Shown: positions 43,062 through 53,730 of the stretch, one piece after another
Layout: every line of letters starts with the position of its first letter
Numbering within the stretch: position 1 is the first letter of the stretch
Origin: Urechidicola croceus
GTDB lineage: Bacteria; Bacteroidota; Bacteroidia; Flavobacteriales; Flavobacteriaceae
Reading direction: 5' to 3'
Length of the DNA: 64,000 bases
Assembly (NCBI GenBank): GCA_905181865.1
Contig: CAJIZG010000001.1
Coordinates: 682,001-746,000 of the forward strand
The notes under the pieces: generated by a model
What the model was told of the DNA's origin: nothing
Database searches by the model: none
The model's input: only the letters and a program-made list of their open reading frames with translations
Translations under genes and position numbers: made by a program

Positions 43062-43985
43062 ATGAAAGTTACAGTTGTTGGTGCAGGTGCAGTAGGTGCG
43101 AGTTGTGCTGAGTATATTGCAATAAAAGATTTCGCTTCTGAAGTCGTAATATTAGATATCAAAGAAGGATTTGCAGAAGGGAAAGCAATGGATTTAATGC
43201 AAACGGCCTCTTTAAATGGATTTGATTCTAAAATCATTGGAACAACAGGTGATTATTCTAAAACAGCAGGAAGTGACGTTGCTGTTATTACAAGTGGTAT
43301 TCCACGTAAGCCAGGAATGACACGTGAAGAGTTGATCGGAATTAATGCAGGAATTGTAAAGACTGTTGCTACTAGTTTAATTGAGCATTCACCAAACGTG
43401 ATTATCATTGTAGTTAGTAATCCAATGGACACCATGACTTACTTAGCTCATAAAGCAACGGGATTACCTAGAAACCAAATTATTGGAATGGGTGGTGCAC
43501 TAGACTCTGCACGTTTTAAATATAGATTGGCTGAAGCACTAGAAGCTCCTATTTCTGATGTTGACGGAATGGTTATTGGTGGCCACAGTGATACCGGAAT
43601 GATTCCTTTAATAAGATTAGCGGTACGAAATAGCGTAAATGTCTCTGAATTTTTATCAGAAGAAAGATTAGAGCAAGTTGCTGCTGACACGAAAGTTGGT
43701 GGTGCTACTTTAACTGGATTATTAGGAACAAGTGCTTGGTATGCTCCTGGAGCTGCTGTCTCTGAAATGGTAAAAGCAATTGCCTTAGATACTAAAAAAA
43801 TATTTCCATGTTCTACCCTACTTGAAGGAGAATATGGAATGAGCGATATCTGTATCGGAGTTCCTGTTGTATTAGGGAAAAACGGAATTGAAAAAATTAT
43901 TTCTATCGAATTAAACGACGCTGAAAAAGAAAAACTTACTGAAAGTGCCGAAGGTGTTAGAAAAACAAATGGATTATTAGGGTAA
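43062..43985 (+). CDS. mdh: Malate dehydrogenase
   Basis: VVGAGAVGASCAEYIA, SGIPRKPGMTREEL, MGGALDSARF, GGHSDTGMIPL. Confidence 0.97.
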   Translation: MKVTVVGAGAVGASCAEYIAIKDFASEVVILDIKEGFAEGKAMDLMQTASLNGFDSKIIGTTGDYSKTAGSDVAVITSGIPRKPGMTREELIGINAGIVKTVATSLIEHSPNVIIIVVSNPMDTMTYLAHKATGLPRNQIIGMGGALDSARFKYRLAEALEAPISDVDGMVIGGHSDTGMIPLIRLAVRNSVNVSEFLSEERLEQVAADTKVGGATLTGLLGTSAWYAPGAAVSEMVKAIALDTKKIFPCSTLLEGEYGMSDICIGVPVVLGKNGIEKIISIELNDAEKEKLTESAEGVRKTNGLLG

Positions 43986-44006
43986 TTAACCATTTAAAAC
44001 AATGCT

Positions 44007-44040
44007 AAAAACCTCATCAAATCAATTTGTTGAGGTTTTT
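44007..44040 (+). terminator. mdh terminator
   Basis: AAAACCTCATCAAA...TTTGTTGAGGTTTT. Confidence 0.75.
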
Positions 44041-44165
44041 TATTTCAACAAAAACGTCACCTCTTTATTTACCGTTCAATTTATCTCAAAATATAGTAGC
44101 AATTCCTAATGGAAATTATATATTTGCTCGTTTATTAAAAAATAGAAGATTTAAATCAATTAACA

Positions 44166-47129
44166 ATGCAAAACAAAGGACTTATTAAGTTATTTGCTAT
44201 CCTTTTCGGATTAGTAAGTTTGTACCAACTATCATTTACTTGGTTCGCAAAAAATGTAACAGATGATGCAAAAGAATTTGCCATTGTAAAGGCTGACGGT
44301 GATGTTTCCAAAATAGCACAGTTTGAGAGAACTTATTTGGATTCTGTCTCAAATGACACTATTCTTTTAGGTAAATTCACCTACAACGATATTAAAGATA
44401 AGGCTATGAATTTAGGCTTAGATTTAAAAGGTGGAATCAATGCCATTTTAGAAATATCCGTAAAAGATATTCTTGTTGGCTTATCAAACAACTCTAAAAA
44501 CGCGGTATTTAATGAAGCTTTAGCGGCTGCATCGATTACTCAAAAAAATAGTAACGACACGTTTTTAAGTATTTTCTTTGACGAATTTGAAAAAGCAAGT
44601 AACGGAACAGTTAACTTAAGTGATCCAAGTATCTTTGGAAACAAATCTTTAAGTGATAAAATTAATTTCAAATTGAACAATGATGAGGTTAAGCCTATTA
44701 TTGAAGATGAAATTAATGCATCTATCTCTACTGCTTTTCAAGTATTAAGAAATAGAATTGACAAGTTTGGTGTTACACAACCAAACATTCAACGTATTGG
44801 TTCTTCTGGTAGAATCTTAATTGAATTGCCTGGAGCAAAAGATATTGATCGTGTTGAAAAATTATTACAGAGTACGGCTGAATTACAATTTTGGGAAGTT
44901 TACCCAAATACTGAAATTCAAAGTTTCTTATATGCTGCTGATACTAAGACTGGAGAATTATTTGCAAATACTTCAGAAGAAGTAAAAGATTCTACAGCAA
45001 CTGACAATCTTGATGATTTATTGGGAGAAGTTTCTGATTCTATTACAGCACCAAAAAAAGAAAATAGATTATTTGCATATTTATATCCAAACGTTGCTCA
45101 AAGTGCCAATCAAGCAAGTTCATTAATCGGACAATCTGCTATTATTGACACCGCTCGTGTAAATTCTTTCTTAGGGATGAAAGAGGTACGTGCTTTATTA
45201 CCGTCAGAATTGCGTTATGTGAAATTCTTATGGGATTCTAAAGCAAACGGAGAAGTTTTAGGATTGTATGCTATTAAATCTAACCGTGAAGATATCGCTC
45301 CTATTGAAGGTGACGTAATCGATGATGCACGTCAAGAATTTGACCCTTATACTTCTGAACCACAAGTGAGCATGTCTATGAACTCTATTGGTACAAAATT
45401 GTGGGCTACAATGACAACTAAAAATGCTAACGGAGGATTCGTAGCAGTTGTCTTAGATAACGAAGTTCATTCTGCACCTAGAGTAAATGATCCAATTTTA
45501 GCAGGAAATACTTCTATTTCTGGCGGTACAATGAGTATTATAGAAGCAGAGGATTTAGCAAACGTATTAAAGGCGGGTAAACTTCCTGCAGCAGCACATA
45601 TTGTGCAAAAAGCAGTGGTTGGTCCATCTTTAGGTAAAGAAGCAATTGATAGTAGTTTTAGATCTTTCGGTTTAGCGCTTATCCTTGTTTTACTTTGGAT
45701 GGTATTCTATTATGGTAAAGCAGGTTTATTTGCAAATATTGCCTTGGCTGTAAATATCTTATTCTTGTTTGGTTGGTTGGCTTCATTCGGAGCGGTATTG
45801 ACCTTACCTGGAATTGCAGGTATTATCTTAACCATTGGTATGTCTGTTGATGCGAACGTAATTATATTTGAGCGGATCAAAGAAGAATTATCGGGAGGCA
45901 AAGGATTGAAAGAAGCCATTGCTGGTGGGTTCAGTTTTAAAGGAGCCTTGTCTGCAATCTTAGATGCGAACGTAACTACATTCTTAACGGGTGTAATCTT
46001 ATTTATATTCGGTACAGGTCCAATTAAAGGATTTGCTTACACATTAATGCTAGGTATTGTTACTTCTTTCTTTACTGCGGTATTTATTACTAGAATCATC
46101 TTAAACTGGTACACAAACAAAAACAGTGCACTAACATTCAATACAACAACTACCAAATCTTGGTTCCAAAATATCAATGTTGACTTCTTAAAAAAACGTA
46201 AACTAGCATACGTTATATCAGCAGCCGTTATTTTAATTGGTTTAGGTTCTTTGTTTACTAATAGTTTAAATTACGGTGTTGATTTTGTCGGAGGACGTTC
46301 TTATGAGGTTCAATTCGACAAACCTTTAAGTCCTACTGAAGTTAGAGAAACGTTAAAAGGAGTATTTAAAGATCCGCCAGAAGTCAAAACATATGGTAAC
46401 GACTCTAAGTTAAAAATTACTACAAAATACAGAATCGAAGAAGAAGGAAATGAAGTTGATGATGAAGTAACTGCTTTATTATTTGGTGGATTACAGTCAT
46501 TCTTGCCAGACGGAACTTCTTTAGAAACGTTTAAAGGTGGTTTTGAAGGTCAAACAATTGGTATCTTCAGTGAAATCAAAGTAGAGCCAACTATTGCCGA
46601 TGATATTAAAACCGCAGCGAAATGGGCGATCTTCGGATCTCTATTAGTGGTGTTCTTATATATCTTAGTAAGATTTAGAAAATGGCAATATAGTTTAGGT
46701 GCAGTTGTAGCCGTTTTCCATGATGTATTAATTGTATTAGCTATCTTCTCATTGTTATACAAATACCTACCATTTGATATGGAAATTGGACAATCATTTA
46801 TTGCTGCAATCCTGACAGTAGTTGGATATTCCTTGAATGATACGGTGGTAATTTTTGATAGAATTAGAGAATATACAAGCCAACACAGTTCTTGGAAATA
46901 TTCAAAAATTGTAAACAGTGCCTTAAGTAATACATTAGGAAGAACCATTAATACTTCAATTACAACATTAGTCGTATTATTATCAATCTTCTTATTTGGT
47001 GGAGACTCTATTAGAGGGTTTATGTTTGCCTTGATTGTTGGGGTGATTGTGGGTACATACTCATCGTTATTCATTGCATCACCAATTATGTATGATACAT
47101 CTAAAAAATTAGATAGTAAGAACAAATAA
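44166..47129 (+). CDS. secDF: Protein translocase SecDF fusion
   Basis: LGLDLKGGINAILE, GMSVDANVIIFERIKEE, VVGYSLNDTVVIFDRIRE. Confidence 0.97.
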   Translation: MQNKGLIKLFAILFGLVSLYQLSFTWFAKNVTDDAKEFAIVKADGDVSKIAQFERTYLDSVSNDTILLGKFTYNDIKDKAMNLGLDLKGGINAILEISVKDILVGLSNNSKNAVFNEALAAASITQKNSNDTFLSIFFDEFEKASNGTVNLSDPSIFGNKSLSDKINFKLNNDEVKPIIEDEINASISTAFQVLRNRIDKFGVTQPNIQRIGSSGRILIELPGAKDIDRVEKLLQSTAELQFWEVYPNTEIQSFLYAADTKTGELFANTSEEVKDSTATDNLDDLLGEVSDSITAPKKENRLFAYLYPNVAQSANQASSLIGQSAIIDTARVNSFLGMKEVRALLPSELRYVKFLWDSKANGEVLGLYAIKSNREDIAPIEGDVIDDARQEFDPYTSEPQVSMSMNSIGTKLWATMTTKNANGGFVAVVLDNEVHSAPRVNDPILAGNTSISGGTMSIIEAEDLANVLKAGKLPAAAHIVQKAVVGPSLGKEAIDSSFRSFGLALILVLLWMVFYYGKAGLFANIALAVNILFLFGWLASFGAVLTLPGIAGIILTIGMSVDANVIIFERIKEELSGGKGLKEAIAGGFSFKGALSAILDANVTTFLTGVILFIFGTGPIKGFAYTLMLGIVTSFFTAVFITRIILNWYTNKNSALTFNTTTTKSWFQNINVDFLKKRKLAYVISAAVILIGLGSLFTNSLNYGVDFVGGRSYEVQFDKPLSPTEVRETLKGVFKDPPEVKTYGNDSKLKITTKYRIEEEGNEVDDEVTALLFGGLQSFLPDGTSLETFKGGFEGQTIGIFSEIKVEPTIADDIKTAAKWAIFGSLLVVFLYILVRFRKWQYSLGAVVAVFHDVLIVLAIFSLLYKYLPFDMEIGQSFIAAILTVVGYSLNDTVVIFDRIREYTSQHSSWKYSKIVNSALSNTLGRTINTSITTLVVLLSIFLFGGDSIRGFMFALIVGVIVGTYSSLFIASPIMYDTSKKLDSKNK

Positions 47130-47153
47130 TCTCTTCTTACAAATAACCTATAG

Positions 47154-47180
47154 AACCGTCTCACTTTGAGGCGGTTTTTT
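47154..47180 (+). terminator. secDF terminator
   Basis: AACCGTCTCACTTTGAGGCGGTTTTTT. Confidence 0.75.
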
Positions 47181-47211
47181 GTTATTTTTGCATTCTCTTA
47201 ATCAAAATAAT

Positions 47212-48324
47212 ATGAGTACCGTTAAATTACACAACAAGTATTTCGCGCCCTATTTATCTAAAGAAAAGATTGACAATATTACACAAACTTTGGTAAATCA
47301 AATTGCAAAAGATTGTGGTAATGAAATACCAATTTTTATTGGAATCCTTAATGGTTCATTCATGTTTGCAGCAGACTTCATTCGAAAATACCCGCGAGCT
47401 TGTGAAATATCGTTTGTAAAGTTAGCGTCTTATGTGGGTACAAGTTCAACCGGTACAGTTTCTCAACTTGTTGGAATTAATGAAGATTTAACAGGTCGTA
47501 CAGTCATCATTCTTGAAGACATCATTGACACGGGGAGCACATTGCAAAAAATCTATGAAATTTTTAAAGACAAAAATGTAGGAACACTAAAAATAGCAAC
47601 CTTATTTTTTAAACCCACTGTTTTCAAAAAGGAATTACCTATTGATTATATTGGCCTCTCTATTCCTGATGAATTTATTGTCGGATACGGCTTAGACTAC
47701 AATAATTTAGGAAGAAACATCGATAGTATTTATAAAATAACTACACCAAAAATGACAAACATCGTATTATTCGGTCCTCCAGGAGCAGGGAAAGGAACTC
47801 AGGCAGATTTATTAAAAGACAACTATAATTTAGTTCATATCTCTACAGGGGATGTTTTTAGATACAATATCAAAAACGAAACTGAACTCGGGTTATTGGC
47901 AAAGTCTTATATCAACGCTGGTAATTTAGTGCCAGATGAAGTAACTATAAACATGTTACAAGCAGAAGTTGAAAAAAATGCGGATGTTAAAGGATTTATT
48001 TTTGATGGATTTCCAAGAACCTCTTCTCAAGCTGAAGCGTTAGATGCTTTTTTAGCGACTAAAGGAGAAACAATAAACGGTATGATTGCTTTAGAAGTTT
48101 CTGAAGATTTATTGGTAGATCGTTTATTAGAAAGAGGTAAAACAAGTGGACGCCCAGACGACCAAGACGAATCTAAAATTCGCAATCGTTTTAACGAATA
48201 CAATACTAAAACTGCCATACTTAAAGATTACTACGCGAAACAAAATAAATATTTTGGCGTTGACGGCGTGGGATCTATTGAAGATATTACTGATAGATTG
48301 AGTACTATTATTGATACTTTATAG
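47212..48324 (+). CDS. hpt-adk: Fused hypoxanthine phosphoribosyltransferase and adenylate kinase
   Basis: VIILEDIIDTGSTL PRPP motif, then in the same frame MTNIVLFGPPGAGKGTQA, GFPRTSSQAEALD. Confidence 0.93.
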   Translation: MSTVKLHNKYFAPYLSKEKIDNITQTLVNQIAKDCGNEIPIFIGILNGSFMFAADFIRKYPRACEISFVKLASYVGTSSTGTVSQLVGINEDLTGRTVIILEDIIDTGSTLQKIYEIFKDKNVGTLKIATLFFKPTVFKKELPIDYIGLSIPDEFIVGYGLDYNNLGRNIDSIYKITTPKMTNIVLFGPPGAGKGTQADLLKDNYNLVHISTGDVFRYNIKNETELGLLAKSYINAGNLVPDEVTINMLQAEVEKNADVKGFIFDGFPRTSSQAEALDAFLATKGETINGMIALEVSEDLLVDRLLERGKTSGRPDDQDESKIRNRFNEYNTKTAILKDYYAKQNKYFGVDGVGSIEDITDRLSTIIDTL

Positions 48325-48381
48325 CATGTAATGCTTGCTTTAATGTAAGAATTACATACTATTATTTATTTGCAAAATAAA

Positions 48382-48405
48382 GATTCTTGCCAAGGCAGGA
48401 ATGAC
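48382..48405. repeat. Palindromic repeat copy
   Basis: GATTCTTGCCAAGGCAGGAATGAC. Confidence 0.6.
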
Positions 48406-48421
48406 ATAAAGGTTTAAAAGC

Positions 48422-49414
48422 ATGACTGAAGGAAATTTTGTTGACTACGTAAAAATTCACGCTGCTTCTGGTAAAGGAGGTAAAGGTTCAGTGCATTTAC
48501 ATCGTGAAAAGTTTATAACCAAAGGAGGTCCCGACGGCGGTGATGGTGGTCGTGGAGGGCATATCATTATAAGAGCAAATAAAGGAATGTGGACACTCAT
48601 TCACTTAAAGTATAGAAAACACTTTAAAGCAGATCATGGTGGGCATGGCAGTAAGAGCAGAAGTACTGGTAAAGATGGTGGCGACGTTTATATAGATGTA
48701 CCCTTAGGAACTATTGTTCGTGATACAGAAACCGATGAAATATTGTTCGAAATCACCTACGACGGTGAAGAACGAATCATGGTTGAAGGCGGAATGGGAG
48801 GTCGCGGAAACTGGCATTTTAAATCTTCTACCAATCAAACGCCACGTTATGCGCAACCTGGTGTTGACGGACAAGAACATTGGTTTCAATTGGAACTAAA
48901 AGTATTGGCAGATGTAGGACTCGTAGGTTTCCCTAATGCGGGAAAATCTACGCTACTATCTGTATTAACTTCTGCGAAACCTAAAATTGCTGACTACGCG
49001 TTTACAACGTTAAAACCAAATTTAGGAATTGTAGAATACAGAGATTACAAATCATTTGTAATGGCAGATATTCCAGGAATTATCGAAGGCGCACATGAAG
49101 GAAAAGGACTAGGACATCGATTTTTAAGACATATAGAAAGAAATTCTACGTTGTTATTTTTAATCCCTGCAGATAGTGATGATATTGAGAGGGAATACGG
49201 TATTTTGTTAAATGAACTGAAACAACATAATCCGGATTTATTGGATAAAGAACGACTTTTAGTAATTTCAAAATCAGATATGCTCGATGAAGAATTACAA
49301 GAAGAAATTGAAAAATCTTTGCCTGCAGAAATTCCACATCTCTTTATTTCATCAATTGCTCAAAAAGGATTGGTAGCATTGAAAGATACGCTTTGGGAAA
49401 TGTTAAATGTATAA
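48422..49414 (+). CDS. obgE: GTPase ObgE
   Basis: Gly-rich Obg N-terminus; [34 protein letters not shown]. Confidence 0.97.
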   Translation: MTEGNFVDYVKIHAASGKGGKGSVHLHREKFITKGGPDGGDGGRGGHIIIRANKGMWTLIHLKYRKHFKADHGGHGSKSRSTGKDGGDVYIDVPLGTIVRDTETDEILFEITYDGEERIMVEGGMGGRGNWHFKSSTNQTPRYAQPGVDGQEHWFQLELKVLADVGLVGFPNAGKSTLLSVLTSAKPKIADYAFTTLKPNLGIVEYRDYKSFVMADIPGIIEGAHEGKGLGHRFLRHIERNSTLLFLIPADSDDIEREYGILLNELKQHNPDLLDKERLLVISKSDMLDEELQEEIEKSLPAEIPHLFISSIAQKGLVALKDTLWEMLNV

Positions 49415-49437
49415 CGTCTATATTTCCTCGAAAGATC

Positions 49438-49499
49438 ACTGAGCCGTGGTCACTGAGCGGAGTCGAAGTGAGTCTTAGTGAGTCTTAGTGCGTCGAAAT
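49438..49499. repeat. TGAGCGGAGTCGAA repeat copy with a short tandem duplication
   Basis: CACTGAGCGGAGTCGAAGTGAGTCTTAGTGAGTCTTAGTGCGTCGAA. Confidence 0.65.
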
Positions 49500-49559
49500 A
49501 CAGACTAGAATCTCTTGAATAAAAATTGAAAGCAATTCCTGTTTTCTCAGAAATAACCG

Positions 49560-50030
49560 CTAATTCATAATAATTATTGGTAAAATAAATGCAGTCGTAA
49601 CTGGGATCCCTCTTTTTATGGCTGGTCTTAACTTGGGTAAGTTTAACACTCCATTCTGCAACAAACTATCCAATTCAGGAATCTGTTTATGCAGATAATC
49701 CGACGCTTTAAAGTTTGTTAGGATAACTTCGCCTTTACTGTCAATCTTCAAATTCAAATACAGGGTATCATTTAGTTTACGCAGTGTCGTAATCTCAGCA
49801 GAAGCCAAAGATGCGTAGATACTTTCAGACAATTTTATTTGAGAACAAATCTGCTGTTTTTTTAGAGAAGGAATACTCTTACAAGCGGGAAATAAGGGAA
49901 AACGATCAACCGATTTATAATCTATAATAGTATCCATAACTTCATCTGAATTCAATTCTTTCTTTTGAAAAAATTCACAGGAAACCAACACTAGACTCGT
50001 AAAAATAAAAAATATAATTCGTTGCGACAT
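49560..50030 (-). CDS. Hypothetical lipoprotein, TonB-C-like
   Basis: Signal peptide with VSCEF lipobox; LYLNLKIDSKGEVILTNFKASD. Confidence 0.6.
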   Translation of the reverse strand: MSQRIIFFIFTSLVLVSCEFFQKKELNSDEVMDTIIDYKSVDRFPLFPACKSIPSLKKQQICSQIKLSESIYASLASAEITTLRKLNDTLYLNLKIDSKGEVILTNFKASDYLHKQIPELDSLLQNGVLNLPKLRPAIKRGIPVTTAFILPIIIMN

Positions 50031-50539
50031 TGACTAAAAATAGTACGTGAAAATACAATTTTAATTTGAAATAAAACAGCCAATAGATTGGTTCCAATTC
50101 TTGCTCGTTTTCTTCTACGATTTCTCCTTGTAAAAATAATTTTTTACAATCACGTTGCTTCTACTTTGAGCAAATGCCGACATTTCTGAATCTTTGATTT
50201 TATATTTATTTATATAATTCTGATAGTGATTTAGCGCAATACATATCTCTTTATACTACGCATCTGAAGCCATTGCCAATTGAAAAAGGGCTTCGTAATT
50301 TGTATGATTACTTTTGTATGCGGTATCAAAAATATGTATGGCCTTTTTACATTCGCCATTTTCCTTTTGAATAATCTCCTTGTAACAACAAACTATCTAC
50401 AACGCTAAAAACCGAAGTCTGAGTTTCGGTTTTTAAGGCAACAATAATTAGGAGTAGTATAACTACATTCTTCCTCATAGCAATTATTTTTATTAATCTT
50501 TCCTTTTCATTTATTATAGTTTTGTAATTGTTCTACTGT

Positions 50540-50604
50540 GATTCCCGCGAAGGCAGGAATCCAATATAATCTGTGGTTTAGATTCCTGCGTTCGCAGGAA
50601 TGAC
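50540..50604. repeat. Paired palindromic repeats
   Basis: GATTCCCGCGAAGGCAGGAATC ... GATTCCTGCGTTCGCAGGAATGAC. Confidence 0.8.
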
Positions 50605-50671
50605 AATTCATTAATTGATTTTTTTAGTAGTAATCGTTGGAGTTTCCTTTTCTTTCGTATATGTTTCGGAT

Positions 50672-52210
50672 TTAGTTAGTTACTTCACCTTCCACATTAA
50701 ATGAAAGAGGGAGCATATAGGTTAAATTCACTGACTTACCTCCTTGTTTTCCGGGAGTCATCTTTGGTATCAAATTTACTACACGCCTAGCCTCCGTTTC
50801 CAAATCAGGATGCGGAGCTCGTGCTCCAACAATTTTAACAGTTCCATCGTTTAAAATTTTGAATTGGATATAGATTTTCTTTTTGCCTGGCTCCAGACCT
50901 AACGTACCTGCTAAATCAGCGTTGAACTTTCTTACAATATGTATTTGTAAACTTTTATTCAAACAAGCTTTCAACTCTTCTTTTGAACCTGCGCAACCTG
51001 GGTAAACTGGTGGCTCCTCAATTAATCTAAATGGTATATCTTCTTTCCCATTAAATTGCTCTCTATCTGAAATTTCTTTAATTTCTGGTTTTAAATTAAT
51101 AAATGCAATCTTTCGGCCTCCTTTAATTTGAAATAAAGAAATTTTACTTCTTGACATATATAATATTTTATCATATTCTGCTTTTTCTTTTGGTAATAAA
51201 ACATCTTCACTAATAAGTTCTGCTTCTAACTTAATTTCAGTTTGATCAAAAGATCTGTAACGATCTAGATAAGATTCTGAGCCATCTTTTTCTGAAGTTA
51301 GTTTACCTTCTTTAAATGTGTACCACGTCTGTTTTTCCAATCTTGCATCATTCTCGTTTACTTGTTTATTCGTTTCACAAGAAGAATACAACAACATACT
51401 TCCCAAAAGAGGTATCAGCACTAAATACTTTAACTTTTTTAACTTTTTCGATTTGTTTTTGGTAATCATAGCAATACGTTTTTTAAGTAATGACGGTTTA
51501 TAAAATTGATTTACGAAAGAAATATCTTCTACGTTAAAGGTTTGTGAAAGCAACTTGTTGAAATACGCTTTTTTATCTGTTCCTTGCACTACTTTTTCGT
51601 CAGAAATATATTCATGTAACAAAGTAATTCTATTTTGATAGAGGTATACCAGCGGATTGAACCACATCACTATTTTAAGTAATTCAAAAAATAGCAAGTC
51701 CAGCGTATGGTATTGTTTACAATGCACCAACTCATGCTGAATGATGTGTAATTCTTCTTTTTTAGATACTGTTTTATCTAAAAAAATAAAATTGAAAAAC
51801 GAAAAGGCAGCTTGTTTATTCTCTAGCAGAACCAAATAGTAATCTTTCTTCTCAATCCTTTTACTAGACATAATGAGTCTAATAATACTGTTCAGTTTAA
51901 AAAGGAATAATAGAAATATCAAACCAGCGACTATATAAAAAAACAGACTTACATAATTGAAGGTCTCAACTACATGCATCGCAGCAGCTTCACGGTTTAA
52001 CATCACCTCTGGTAACAGTAATATATATTCTTCTGGCACAGCATTTTTAAAACTTTCAAATTTTAATAGCGGCACTATAAAGGAAATTATTGGCGTTGCG
52101 AGTAAATACAATCGATTCCATTTAAAGAACGTTTCTTTTTGCAAAAACAAATCATAAACGGCCAAAAACACCACTTGAAATAAAACTACTTGTACAATAT
52201 AATGTATCAT
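50672..52210 (-). CDS. M56/BlaR1-family peptidase with TonB-like C-terminus
   Basis: IIQHELVHCKQYHTLDLLFFELLKIVMWFNPLVYLY (HExxH variant HELVH); paired with BlaI. Confidence 0.9.
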   Translation of the reverse strand: MIHYIVQVVLFQVVFLAVYDLFLQKETFFKWNRLYLLATPIISFIVPLLKFESFKNAVPEEYILLLPEVMLNREAAAMHVVETFNYVSLFFYIVAGLIFLLFLFKLNSIIRLIMSSKRIEKKDYYLVLLENKQAAFSFFNFIFLDKTVSKKEELHIIQHELVHCKQYHTLDLLFFELLKIVMWFNPLVYLYQNRITLLHEYISDEKVVQGTDKKAYFNKLLSQTFNVEDISFVNQFYKPSLLKKRIAMITKNKSKKLKKLKYLVLIPLLGSMLLYSSCETNKQVNENDARLEKQTWYTFKEGKLTSEKDGSESYLDRYRSFDQTEIKLEAELISEDVLLPKEKAEYDKILYMSRSKISLFQIKGGRKIAFINLKPEIKEISDREQFNGKEDIPFRLIEEPPVYPGCAGSKEELKACLNKSLQIHIVRKFNADLAGTLGLEPGKKKIYIQFKILNDGTVKIVGARAPHPDLETEARRVVNLIPKMTPGKQGGKSVNLTYMLPLSFNVEGEVTN

Positions 52211-52599
52211 TTCTCTTCTTCTTTTTCATTAATATTTTTCAAAATAGCTTCTAAATCTTTAATATCCACATCGTTCTTTTTCATAAAAAACGACACCATA
52301 CTTTTAAACGAACCCTCAAAATACCCGTCAACCAATTTGTGTAAACTCTGATTGGTATACTCTGGTTTTTCAATAATCGGATAATAAATATACCCCCTAC
52401 CTTGCGGTTTATGAGATACAAAACCTTTCGTCTCCAAAATTCGAATAATGGTAGATACCGTATTATATGCAGGTTTTGGTATGGGTAATTGCGCTATAAT
52501 CTCTTTTACAGATGCCTCCTCTAGCGTCCATAAGACTTGCATCAATTGTTCTTCTGCTTTTGTTAATTGTTTTGCCATCATGCTACTTTTATTAATCAC
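52207..52599 (-). CDS. BlaI/MecI/CopY family repressor
   Basis: LTKAEEQLMQVLWTLEEASVKEII...AYNTVSTIIRILETKGFVSH. Confidence 0.93.
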   Translation of the reverse strand: MINKSSMMAKQLTKAEEQLMQVLWTLEEASVKEIIAQLPIPKPAYNTVSTIIRILETKGFVSHKPQGRGYIYYPIIEKPEYTNQSLHKLVDGYFEGSFKSMVSFFMKKNDVDIKDLEAILKNINEKEEEK

Positions 52600-52730
52600 T
52601 TTTTAACTAAACTGTTAGTTCAACATGACAAATATAACTAAAAAATTAGTTTAAACTAATTTTTTAGGTGAAAGTTTTATAAAAGACGAATGCTTATATT
52701 GCACATACATTATAATCGCGATCATTATGG

Positions 52731-52825
52731 GTGTCCATTGCGCGGAGTCGAAATGAAAACAAAGAAGTCGCTTAATTACAGCACGAGTGTTCATTGAGCG
52801 GAGTCGAAATGAAAACAAAGAAATC
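52731..52825. repeat. Two direct copies of a 39-40 bp repeat
   Basis: GTGTCCATTGCGCGGAGTCGAAATGAAAACAAAGAAGTC and GTGTTCATTGAGCGGAGTCGAAATGAAAACAAAGAAATC. Confidence 0.85.
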
Positions 52826-52848
52826 ACAAAGACAAAAAATAAAATCAA

Positions 52849-53349
52849 ATGGACATCTTTTTACTCATACTCGGATTCTTACTTACACTCCTCGGAATTA
52901 TTGGTTCTTTTTTACCTGTATTACCCGGTCCCGTTACAGGTTGGGCTGGATTACTGCTACTACACCTCACAACTATTGTACCGAAAGACTGGACGTTTTT
53001 AGGAATTACGTTGGCGGTTTCAATCTTTATTTGGGGTATCGATTATATCATTCCCGCTTGGGGAACAAAAAAATTTGGCGGAAGTAAAGCTGGAGTACGT
53101 GGATCGGTACTCGGTTTAATCATAGGGATACTATTCTTAGGTCCCTTGGGACTCATCATTGGCCCTTTCTTAGGTGCCTTTGTTGGAGAACTTATTAACG
53201 ATCACAAAAATACGCGCAAAGCACTTAAAGCCGCGGTTGGTTCTTTTATTGGCTTTTTGCTTTCTACAGGTTTAAAATTAGGTGTAAGTATTTTTTTTGT
53301 AGGGCTCTTTCTAGATCTATTTTGGAAATACAAGGATTCTTTCTTTTAA
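52849..53349 (+). CDS. DUF456 family membrane protein
   Basis: LLGIIGSFLPVLPGPVTGWAGLLLLH, GPFLGAFVGEL. Confidence 0.88.
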   Translation: MDIFLLILGFLLTLLGIIGSFLPVLPGPVTGWAGLLLLHLTTIVPKDWTFLGITLAVSIFIWGIDYIIPAWGTKKFGGSKAGVRGSVLGLIIGILFLGPLGLIIGPFLGAFVGELINDHKNTRKALKAAVGSFIGFLLSTGLKLGVSIFFVGLFLDLFWKYKDSFF

Positions 53350-53497
53350 ATCTCAGTGATTTCGGCAGCAGGAGCAATCGCATTCCTAAAGTCCGCTCAT
53401 ATCAAGTACATACCAGATCTATTAAATAGAGAAAATGTTAAAAAGATACCTGCCTACACAGGCATGAAAATTCCCATAGAAACACCCACAAACAAAA

Positions 53498-53524
53498 AAA
53501 GCGTCCCGAAGTACGGGAAGCTTT
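53498..53524 (-). terminator. Terminator oriented to the minus strand without a called upstream gene
   Basis: AAAGCTTCCCGTACTTCGGGACGCTTTTTTT on minus strand. Confidence 0.6.
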
Positions 53525-53662
53525 CCATTGGTTTTAATAAACCTATTGACGCTTTTCAACATCAATCAACACAACATCCGTATCTTTCAATACAGATCAC
53601 AAATATAATTTAATTTTGGTCACGCGATCCTTTTATGAATCATATTTTACAAAATCTATTAT

Positions 53663-53691
53663 TTGTAATTACTTAATAGGTTGTATCTTTG
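53663..53691 (+). promoter_or_regulatory. Bacteroidetes-type promoter for lysS
   Basis: TTG-N18-TATCTTTG upstream of lysS start. Confidence 0.65.
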
Positions 53692-53730
53692 CAAATCGAA
53701 TATTTGAATCACACTATAAACACACTCACA

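Noticed and set aside
43448-43993. 181-aa minus-strand ORF over mdh
   Set aside because: Shadow ORF antisense to mdh; same reasoning applies to 46550..47164 over secDF and 38038..38508 over guaA.
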